Below are positions 55,236 to 64,000 of a DNA stretch of 64,000 nucleotides, in pieces. The stretch covers positions 1 through 64,000 of the forward strand of contig JADDOH010004037.1 of assembly GCA_016648135.1 (NCBI GenBank), read 5' to 3'. The notes below the pieces were generated by a model. The model saw only the letters and a list, made by a program, of their open reading frames with translations, did not search any database and was not told where the DNA came from. Position numbers and translations under genes: made by a program. Each line of letters starts with the position of its first letter. Position 1 is the stretch's first letter. The stretch comes from Agrypnia vestita. Its lineage: Eukaryota > Arthropoda > Insecta > Trichoptera > Phryganeidae.

Positions 55236-57282
55236 AATAGCGGTCAAGACACGACTGTTAAAATAAAGTAATGTTGTTAACTTGAGAATAGGGAGCTTTT
55301 CCAGTGTTAATTTACAAATGGGACATTGAAAACAGAATTAGTTGTGCTTGCAAGTGCTTTTTTTAAATGTAAAAGATGTGAAAAGCGATAGATGTAGTTA
55401 AGAAGCTTGTAAGAACGAGATAGTTCATTTTCTCACGTACACGAGTCGTTCCATTGCTCAATGAGCTTTGTAATTATATGTTGAAAATGATGTAATGTTC
55501 AGAGTATTACAGAGCTATTTCTAGAGCTGAAGTTAGTAATCAACTAAAACAATTTTTACAGTAGGTAGGTACTCCGAAAGGTAGTTTTTACTTTACTCTT
55601 TGAGTACTGTAAAAACTGTACTAAGTAAACACTGGTAACATTTTCAGAAATAATAATCGAGATCTTTCATAAATTCAAAATATTTTAATAATTTATAAAA
55701 AGAACAGTGCTTTAAAACTCCTCACAAAATTCTTCCCAAATTCATCGGATAACTACAACTTTTTTGTACCACTTTTTTTTGGTTATCTGATAAATTCAAC
55801 TTATTTCTATAGTATGCGCTATAGAAACTTGAATCTCTTGTACTCAATGGTCACAAATGCAGTCGTAACAGTTTCCCGACATTTTATTTTGGCATAATCG
55901 ACCATGTGATCTATCGTAGAACTTGAGAAAAAATTAATAATGAAAAGCATGCGTTTCCCCTTTGATGTGTTTCCATAATATTAAATAAGATTTATAAATT
56001 GAATATACTGTCACAAACTGCGTCTGTTAATCCTCTGTATCCAGGTTAGGTTAGGTTAGGTTAGGTCATTGCGGATAACAGCATCAACAAGTAGAAATAG
56101 GAGCATAAATATGTAGCTTTTTAAAATGTGTGATTAAAATTCTTACATTATATGTATTCAAACAATATCACTGTTCATATATTACGAGGAAAACTATTTT
56201 AATATAAAATATGCATTGTTTACAAAGACAAATGACATCCATGTCATAAATATACACACTACAAAATTCCTTCTGATGCAAGCATACTTCACTGCTAGAT
56301 TATCAAGCAGCGCAATGAATTAATACTTGCTGTATACATGTTAATATATATTTGAAGCTATTGCTGTCCTGTATTAAACATAGATAGAATTTATAGTTTA
56401 AATATAAATTATACAATGGCTTATTTCCCAACACTGTAACAAGTAATATATCGCCACCATCTATGTTCATTCGACTGAATGATTAAAAACAAAAAAAAGG
56501 GTGCTTTCCTTTCCAAATTATGATTGTTGATATCCACCATTATGGCTTAGAAGTACCAGTTATCAATAGCGATAAGTACAAAGAGCAATTTAAATTAGAA
56601 TGTGAGGTATGTATTAAGAATCTTATTACATATTTTCATAGGTGATTGCTGGTTATATGTCAACCACAGTAAATATATTTTAATTCGGTATTTGTATGAT
56701 TGTTGCGGTAATACAGTACATTCAGCATCAGAAATAACATCAAGAGTAACCAACATTAACCTTACTGGATAAGTTTTCTAAACATTTATTTTTACCAACG
56801 ATAAAGACAGAATAAAACATAATTGGCACTGGAACTTAAATCTACTGGCTTCATTTCAGTCAACTTGAGGACGAGGATTATTCGGGGCAGAGACAGGACT
56901 GTCGATCCTACATTACAAAAATAGGTTTTTAACAGCTGTCACAAGTGTTATTTTCTTTTCAATGCAAGCTCGAGTTGTAATCGTACTCATTTATCTACTC
57001 ATTATCTGCTTAGTAACAATAATACACTGTTAAACCACACCGTTTTTGATCTTACTTTGGGAAATCCCAAGTTGGTCGTTATCACTTCAGGTGTTTCACA
57101 ATTCTACCTAATCACAGCCGACATTCAGTATAAACATCTGATATATATCATCCCTTTCTTTGCACATTTTACTTTAACAAAATTTATCCTTCCATTAAAT
57201 AATATTCTATAAAATAATAGACTATCAAAAATGACTAGAAATAAAATGCTCTCCATGCGGTGAGTTTTGTAGACATGTGCAA
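55236..57282. other. AT-rich intergenic DNA 3' of DFFB
   Basis: No gene seen. It contains about four and a half GGTTA units at 56044-56066 (internal TTAGG-type repeats). Confidence 0.4.
56044..56066 (+). repeat. Short internal TTAGG telomere-type repeat
   Basis: GGTTAGGTTAGGTTAGGTTA and a little more, the insect telomere unit, in an internal position and far too short for a telomere. Confidence 0.7.
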
Positions 57283-60200
57283 CTACTTGTTAATTTCATT
57301 CTTCCAGCAGCGGTCGCACACAATGTAGGTGTTAGAATAGGCACCGTGTTTAGTCTTGTCGTGACACACAATATGCACCAGCTTCAAGTTATCCATTGTG
57401 AATAATTCCTTGTAATACCAATTGGTGGACACGTGGCAGGCCGCAGCCTTCTGTCCGCAGCTGTAGCACTTCTCCGGGGCCCGGTGCAAGACCTCAACTG
57501 CTCGCAAGATGCTAGGTACTATGCTGCGGGACAGCTCTATTCTGTGATCGAGGTTCCACGTCTGGAAAAGGATGCGCTCCTCGCGAGTTCTGTACGGATT
57601 GATGAAGTGCGTGTCCATGTATTTACACCGCTCCAGGTCCCAGGGCCCGCCGCAGTCAAACTGCCCCTCCTTGTCGCACAGCCGCTCGCTTTCCTTGGAA
57701 CTTCTGTCAAAATAGCGAGCGTTATATTTGTTCGCTTCCAGCATTCTCTGTAAATTGGTGATGAAAGTGTCTATTTCAGTTCTGGTCTTGCTGTTTTGCG
57801 AAGTGACGTATATATCTGATCCGATAAGTAAACATTTTGTCTTATAGAAGTAGCCTTTCATTCTGTCTTTGGCTTTTCGGCTCATGAATGCCTCTTTAGT
57901 TTTATCGCTTGTGTCTATCCCTGGAAACAAAAAGACACATATTTTTGACAAAACAAACAAAAATTAGTATTTCTGGTGTTAACACCTTTTTTGTTCAAAT
58001 TCAATTGTTCATTTTTCTTGACGTTGGACTCCCTGCAACATCTGTAACAAGGGAATGTCATAAAACTGTCCATTGGGAACTATTTAACACTTCTCATATT
58101 AAAACATGTTTCATGACGAAATAAGCAGCAGTAAAAAGCTATAAAATGTAATATCTATAGTTCAAACAAAGGAGACTAAAAATAATTGAAAAATTTTAGA
58201 AGGTATGTATATCCGGCAGGGGCGTGCAGTGGGAACATCGCAGCATGACTTTTACATAACCACTTATTTGGATAAAAAATCAGAATACAACATATATTTC
58301 CATCACAAATCAGTGTTCATATTTTGATATATCATAAAAATCTGTAACATAAATATTATATTTCTAATTTTTTTTTTCCAAAATATACGTTTACAAAAAA
58401 AGTCATGCTTCAATATTCCTTCTGCATGCGTCTGGTATCCGGCTATCCAATTTTTTCAATTCATACCAAACTGTCATAATGAGCACAAGTCAAGCTGACG
58501 ATTACGCCCAATAGAATAGCTATATTCTCTACAGACCAATAGTTTCCACGTCAATGAATTTGATGTGGATTTTTCTTCCTTAAATAATCCTCTATGGTTC
58601 GATTCTGTTTTCTAATAATTATGTTTGTGTTAAAATGTTATATTTTCTTTATAAGAAGTTGTAATTGACTTATCCTATTTCACATATTTGACTGCGATAC
58701 GAAGATTGAAAAACTTTTCGATAAATTCAAAGATAAACATTTTCGATTATGGCCATCCAAATTTTCAAATGTCGCAAGTGTGAACAGCAAAATGCCAATA
58801 TCGGGTACTTTGAAAATGGAAATGGCACAATCTTTGCATTAACATAATACATGACCCAACAAAAAATATTTTGAACTATGCGGAATCCTGTTAGTTCAAA
58901 ATTGAAGGTAACAAAAAAATCGTGATGTGATTGCGAAATTCTCCAAAAATCGTAAACTTATGAAAATTTCATTAATTTTGTAAAAACGCCTATATTTTTG
59001 CATATTTCAAGAAATCATTTCGAAAATGCAAAATTTATTATGCAAATAAAAAGATTGCGATATTTCTGTTACTTAAGTACCCGATATTGACATATTTACC
59101 AGGGTTTTCGAATTATTTGGATTAATCTACTGTAACGAGGCTAAAAAAAATTACGCACTTCTGTCAAGTGACAGTTGTTTGCACAAGACTATTGAAGGGT
59201 CTAGAATTAACTACAGCTTTCGAAGGACGTCTGCAACTTTCCAGGAAAATCTAGAAGTTACGTTAACTTGCGAGTAAACATTAGAAAAGTCTAGTAAATA
59301 CTAGAGAATTCTCGAGGGTTCGGAAATCCAACATTATCGCGTATAAATAAACGGATCCAGGCCACGAAGGGCCATTGTTATTCTGACGTTTCTTACGACG
59401 CGGCTCTAGCGGAGAATCACGAAGCAAAAACAGTTTTACCATCAGGTGTGTGAACTAAACGACAATTAAGTAAAGTGCTTACTCTTGTGCGATATTTGAG
59501 CGAATAATGTGGAAAAGTTCTTACGTAGCGAAATAAACCGGAGCGAATAAAGTGTTAAAGTGATTATAAAGTCTCTATTTACGTGTGAAAAATTTACGAA
59601 ATAGTTTAATTTAAAGAATAGAGTTACATTTAATAGTGTTAAGTGACTTTGTACGTTTGTTTAATTAATTAATCCGTAATTAATAAATCCTGTATTAAAT
59701 TCCAGCGTTTTCATTAATTCCTCCGCAGCCACGACACGTGACATTTTGGGACTTTGGGTTTGAAATATTTAATATTATGGTGAATTTCGAATTATCGAGT
59801 TTCGAATTGATGAGGTTTTAGTGTAAATATTGTATTTTCGAGATGATTTCTCAAAATATGCAAAAATCTGTGCATTTTACACAAAATAAGCAGCTTTTTT
59901 AAAGACTTTTGCGAATTTTGCAAATTTCAAAATACGCAAAAATCTGTACATTTTTCACAAAATTAGCAACTTTTTTAACGATTTTTGCGAATTTTGCAAA
60001 ATTAGCAAGTTTGCAAATTTGCATGACACTGCTTTGACATGTGGAAGTTGAAAAAATAATAAAAATATATTATCGATCAAAAAGTAAAATTTGTTTTATC
60101 TGCATAAATTTAACATTTCTCAAAAATGTTTTGACAAACATACGGACCGATCTGAAAACAAGCCAAGCCAAGTATATATTCAGTTTGGTAGAGCTCTACA

Positions 60201-61750
60201 AATTCTTCCTTAGATAGAGGTTCCTTACGAACTTAATTAAATTAAATATTCTTTTTTAGAAACAAACACTTTCAAACTATCAAAAATTAAATCTATAAAC
60301 AAAATACAAAAAGTTCCTACGTTCAGTATTCATTATATTTCTTCTATTGTCTATTATCACGTTATGACAAACATTTGGTATTGTCTATAAATAATATTCT
60401 CTACATTAAATCTTGTCTATGGTTTACACATTTTTCCTCGGATATTATCTATGAAATGTCAAAATGTACAATGCAATTTTCGAAATATTAAAGAATATTT
60501 TCTTTAATATTTATTTGCGCGCCAATTTAATTTTATTTTGAAATCAGGACACTCAACTATACCAAGGATACTTACCCTCAGAAGGATCTGTTATAAGGAC
60601 CATCATCTTGGATTTAGCCCAACACAGTAACCACTGTATACACGGTGTGATTATTCTAGCTGTCCGTTAGTAAAACTATATTCAGAAATATCAAAAATTA
60701 TAAAAGAAAATAATGAACCTTGGAACCACTGCGGATCATTTTCCCTTTCACTAGTATGGGTCCTCTCCTCATCAACTCGGCGGACATACTCCTGGAGCTT
60801 CCTTAATTTTTCGTCAATATTTTGGTTCAAAAACTCCTGAGCATGCTGGCCGGCTTTCAAGTACTCACACTTGGTTGAGCGAATTATATCATACAAGTGT
60901 TCAAAATCTGGAATATTATAAAAGTAAAAATAAATATTTTTTTACTATTTTTACTAAGGAATTATTGCATCTACTTGGATTATAGTTGTTTCAAACTGAA
61001 AATTTTATTTAAGCCGATGCGCTTGATTTTAACATGTGTCACCAAAATCATTCTTATTCAATATTTCCCCAATTATGACATGAAAAGATTAATCAGATAG
61101 TGGAAGGTGGTCCTGTCAGGAGCCTTAACAATTGTTGAGCTTGCAAACAAAGATGTGTGATTGTGGATGAAGCGAGAGTTTTGTCAGGACAGAAGAGCCT
61201 CAGGAAAACTGCGTGGCAGTAACTAAGCAAGTTAAATGGTATTTAGTTTAAGCTCCGGGCTAAGCATTTATTATTTTCGATTGTCAAATGCAAGGTGCAT
61301 AGTTTCTGCGCACATTTGCAATGTTTAGTATCTAATCATGAGTGAATCATTTTTAGTAGATAGTATAAAAAAATACCTGTTTTCATTTTCTCATCCGGCT
61401 GAATGACCACGAGAAGTGTCTGGGCCGGCAGAGTGCTGAAATAGTCGTCGTCATCCACCAGGGTACCGTCCTCTGCCACATAACACTTGCAGGCCTGCCA
61501 CTTATCCTTGACCTGAAAATGACCCACTTTTGAGCGCATTCAAGGACGCATGGGTCCGGTAATAAGCGTGAATTTATTCATTTGTGGAGTTAAAAGCCAA
61601 AAAGTTAATTTATATCTGGTATTTTAATTAAAGAAACTCTACCATAAGTTTTTCACAAGACTTCTTGAGGAGCTCGTCCAGTGATTCCGCAGCAACGCCA
61701 ATCTTCTTCTCCCTTGAGAGATTAGTAACCTTAAGGCCCTTTTTCGCCAT
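57283..61750 (-). CDS. DFFB: DNA fragmentation factor beta subunit / caspase-activated DNase, 4 exons
   Basis: Minus-strand exons 61750-61643, 61512-61377, 60907-60719 and 57920-57283, GT-AG borders and matching phases, 356 residues (human 338). It is the nuclease that cuts chromosomal DNA in apoptosis after caspases remove its inhibitor. The N-terminal CIDE-N domain (about residues 1-80) reads MAKKGLKVTNLSREKKIGVA, then DGTLVDDDDYFSTLP and TLLVVIQ, the usual contact surface with DFFA. The middle helical linker is followed by the catalytic ββα-metal domain: WNLDHRIELSRSIVPSIL carries the DH pair, LKLVHIVCHDKTKHG the distal His/Lys residues, and CYSC...CH with VCH fits the structural zinc site. 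The tail has an extra CDRCW. No inhibitor gene is in the window. Intron 3 (57921-60718) holds an LTR and other repeats. Confidence 0.95.
59131..59743 (+). mobile_element. LTR-like element with its own promoter, Ty3/gypsy type
   Basis: 613 bp from TGTAACGAGGC to CACGACACGTGACA, TGT...ACA ends like the LTR at 45.8 kb but unrelated inside. It contains GCGTATAAATAA (about 59339), a TATA box, preceded by several TCTAGAA/TTCTCGAG-type inverted pentamers resembling heat-shock elements. No clear target duplication. TTTTGGGACTTTGGG follows and may be a remnant of internal sequence. In DFFB intron 3. Confidence 0.55.
60560..60640 (-). repeat. Diverged repeat reading like an exon end, copy 2
   Basis: The minus strand reads GGGCTAAATCCAAGATGATG, then CAGATCCTTCTGAGG and GTAAGTATCC; compare 26040-26125. 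It lies in DFFB intron 3 but is not needed for the DFFB reading frame, which joins exon 3 and exon 4 exactly. Confidence 0.35.
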
Positions 61751-62254
61751 TTCTCTGATTTAGTATCACTTTTAGTTCTGTTAAGTTAAAACCACCATGT
61801 GACTATTGATTCTGCAGTACACATTTCTTAGATGAATGCTTACAAACGTCGAAATCCGAAACGTCACAAACGTAACATTGACCTTGACACTTGGATGTTT
61901 ACCATAGATAAGTTGTGTTTACGTTTGTCTATAGATTTTGTGAAATGTACCCACAGAATAAAGACATATTTATGGCGTACCTATAATAAACATAAGATTT
62001 ATAGTAAAGTAGGTACTGTTATAAATATCTAAACATGGTGCAAACTAGTATAAACGCATTACCCGTGTGTGAATTTTATAATATGATTACAATAAAATAT
62101 TTATCCTGAGTGCACCAAAAGAAGTATAAATTCAATTAAATACAGCATGTCTTTTTATTATATGGAATGTATGGGACTGCACGAACCTCCCCACGTACTG
62201 GAATAACACAATTGACATTAATTATGTGTCTAAGTAAAATGTAAAAACATAATG
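61751..62254. other. DFFB promoter side and intergenic DNA
   Basis: Upstream of the DFFB start. It contains GTCTATAGATTTTGTGAA (61938 region), loosely like the shared 19-mer but not identical. No gene. Confidence 0.35.
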
Positions 62255-62460
62255 AGTAACTTGTTAGTTTTGTGGTTAGGACTCTCGCCTCGTGATCCAA
62301 AGGTCGCGGGTTCGAACTTCACTCCAGACCAGCAAGTTAGTCCTATATTCATAGCACAAGCGTTTAGCTTAATTTGAAAATAGTAAGAATGTTGATGTGA
62401 CACGTATTCCGCGTTCGCATCTCCATTTTTTTTATAAAAAAAAGGTATTGTTGCGCCCAA
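62255..62460 (+). repeat. tRNA-derived SINE
   Basis: TTTGTGGTTAGGACTCTCGC resembles a Pol III A box within a tRNA-like D arm, and GTCGCGGGTTCGAACTTC, 37 bp later, is a B box. The following unrelated tail ends in short A/T-rich repeats. The acceptor stem does not fold as in a tRNA, so this is a SINE and not a tRNA gene. Confidence 0.65.
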
Positions 62461-62499
62461 TAATAATTTTATATTTAAATAGACATAAAGACAAATAGA

Positions 62500-62800
62500 C
62501 GTACATTAAATTTAATTATTTGTCTAAATTTTATTATTTGTAAGCTTTTTAACATCACTTTAATTCTTGTGTATTGATTTCTTTTTAATATAATTTTTAA
62601 TGCCTTATTTGGAGTATTGTTAATTTTTTTTTCAATTCTTCTTCATTAGCCAGAAATAGTATACTGCTGCAGTAGTTGATGTGGGGGACTGTTATTGCGT
62701 TATATATTTTTGCACGATTCTGTTTTCATATACCTCCTGATTCTTCCTAAGAGTGAAATTCGTTTTGCTATTTTTTTGTTACATAATTAGTGTTCTATGA
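62500..62800 (-). pseudogene. LINE reverse transcriptase fragment, copy 2
   Basis: The minus strand reads VPHINYCSSILFLANEEELK followed by TILQIRH; compare 43240-43560, with which it shares about 280 bp including TAGTTGATGTGGGGGAC. A late part of a Jockey/CR1-like RT, with several stops. Confidence 0.65.
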
Positions 62801-63540
62801 AATTTTATAATAATAAACCAAAAAATTAATAGAAATACAACGTATTTAAAAGAGAAATGAACAATCATCAAAATATTTTAAAATAAATATATGTACATAG
62901 AGGTTATTTGGAAAACATTAATAACCTCGCAGGACTATATTCCTGCCTTGATAATTAGTCGAAAATGTTAAAGTAAATGGAATGACGCATCGAAAATGGT
63001 TTTATGAAAATTGCGTGTGCTCCGGGCGCATTATTGTTTTATTTTCTATTTCTTCTCCCTGGCTTAATCCCAACTCACTGTCGTCTCTTGTCAGCTATTC
63101 TCGTCCTGTATTGTACGTTCTTGTATCCTGGATAACGTCACCCAATCCGTGCCTCTGCATTTGACGATCCCTTTGCACTATCTATGAATTTTTTAGTCTT
63201 CTTGTGTATGTAATTCGGGCAAGATATATGGAGGTCGCCTGGCTAACAATGTGATCGTGTTGAAAGGGCGGTTAAATTAATCTGATAGATTAATTAGGAC
63301 GCTACGCGTCTTTGCCTATCAAGAAGATGCCTTGTCAAGGAAGGTGGAGCGGGAATTTCAAAACACAACACGTATATTTAAATATTTACACGTTTAATAA
63401 TATAAAGCACAATTCTACTCAACCCTTATCAACTAAAAGACTTAGCACTAACTTAATAATTACCCCTAACCTACACGCGAGCAGTCCGACCTTCACATAA
63501 GTTAATCGTGTCCCTGTCACATTCAGTTCAAAAACATCAC
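62801..63540. other. Intergenic DNA
   Basis: Contains a short fragment of the foldback family (TATTCCTGCCTTGATAATTA at 62938). From 63240 the sequence resembles an LTR or element border, but no ends are found. Confidence 0.35.
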
Positions 63541-63729
63541 GAAAAAACACACATTTCACCATTGGAGGCCCTCGTGGCCATGAGGGGCACGCATCCCAAG
63601 CTGCGTGGCTCGCGGGGACCGCACGTGGGATCTGGCTGAGTCTTGGAAACTCGCGGGAAGCGCACGTGGTCCAGGCTTGGGAATCACGTCCAAAGCGCTG
63701 CAGGCCGCCTTCTCCTTAAGCGAGCGTGA
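63541..63729. repeat. GC-rich segment with two imperfect repeat units
   Basis: CTCGCGGGGACCGCACGTGG and CTCGCGGGAAGCGCACGTGG, about 40 bp apart, with similar continuations (ATCTGGCT, TCCAGGCTT). It differs sharply from its AT-rich left flank and runs straight into LINE coding sequence. Confidence 0.6.
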
Positions 63730-64000
63730 AGTGTTTTGGGACCCACGCTCTTCCTCATATATGTCAATGAAATGTGTAACTCCAATTTAGAAAACGGTAA
63801 AATAATTTCTTTCGCAGATGACACAGTGCTTCTTTTTCAAGATGATTCCTGGGAAGATGTTTTAAAAAAGGCACAAAGTGGATTGAATCGAATAAGATCA
63901 TGGCTTGACAAAAATCTACTAACAGCAAATGCTTCAAAGACAAAATACATGTGTTTCTCCATCAGTAAAAGAACAGTAATAAAGCAGCCCAAAAATCTAC
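63730..64000 (+). pseudogene. LINE reverse transcriptase fragment running off the window
   Basis: Open from SVLGPTLFLIYVNEM (the S-VLGP-LF-IY-N block after PQG) through ISFADDTVLLF (the catalytic FADD box), LNRIRSWLDKNLLTANASKT and KYMCFS to the right edge, with no stop in 90 codons. This is the RT palm of a Jockey/I-like LINE. The residues that should precede S (GVPQG) are absent; a TGA sits there instead, so a break lies at about 63729. The element may be intact further right. Confidence 0.88.

Noticed and set aside
56044..56066. Telomere
   Set aside because: Only four to five TTAGG-type units, with unique sequence on both sides.
57433..57753. 106-codon plus-strand frame
   Set aside because: Antisense to the DFFB catalytic exon, whose protein motifs are unambiguous.
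60560..60640. Extra DFFB exon
   Set aside because: DFFB exons 3 and 4 already join in phase and align with the family without a gap; a related copy elsewhere points to a repeat.
62266..62330. Possible tRNA gene
   Set aside because: A and B boxes are present, but acceptor and anticodon stems do not pair; better explained as a SINE.

Overview
This is an AT-rich eukaryotic nuclear window. It is most likely from an insect: introns are short to medium with GT-AG borders, housekeeping genes are split into many exons, there is a short internal run of the insect telomere repeat (TTAGG) near 56.05 kb, and the repeat load combines Penelope-like, DIRS, RTE/Jockey-like LINE, hAT, PIF/Harbinger and mariner-type sequences. 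The order of insect cannot be fixed from sequence alone. There are no bacterial operons, CRISPR arrays or plasmid features.

Six host genes can be assembled by splice-phase reasoning. On the minus strand: SRSF2/SC35 splicing factor (8.7-11.35 kb, 4 coding exons), an unrecognised 166-residue protein (22.2-26.7 kb, 4 exons), TRMT1 tRNA guanine-26 dimethyltransferase (29.1-37.8 kb, 8 coding exons) and DFFB/CAD apoptotic nuclease (57.3-61.75 kb, 4 exons). On the plus strand: a THAP zinc-finger gene (14.9-16.85 kb, 4 exons) and RRS1, a 60S ribosome-biogenesis factor (44.9-51.26 kb, 5 exons). A plus-strand Myb/SANT-like gene (17.2-18.6 kb) lacks a visible first exon. A possible small plus-strand gene at 41.2-41.8 kb is weakly supported. 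The genes serve unrelated cellular jobs (splicing, tRNA modification, ribosome assembly, DNA fragmentation); nothing suggests a co-regulated cluster, except that an identical 19-mer lies just upstream of TRMT1, RRS1 and the weak 41-kb candidate in matching orientation.

The rest is largely transposon debris. Bases 1-3026 are the 3' part of a GC-rich, tyrosine-recombinase DIRS-like retroelement with reverse transcriptase, RNase H, methylase-like and recombinase domains. It has an internal complementary region and right terminal repeat, and is broken by frameshifts and a 180-bp tandem duplication. Several non-autonomous DNA transposons can be delimited exactly by target-site duplications (hAT at 22.5 and 25.3 kb; Harbinger-like at 10.4 and 13.1 kb; a LINE inserted into a MITE at 28.16 kb with a 10-bp duplication; a solo LTR at 45.8 kb with ATAT duplication). 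The window ends in a LINE reverse transcriptase fused to unrelated GC-rich sequence.

The most interesting pattern is a set of about ten hammerhead-ribozyme-like cores (CTGATGA ... GAAAC with a complementary stem between them) scattered through both strands, several of them next to Penelope-like endonuclease or RT relics and often as inverted pairs.
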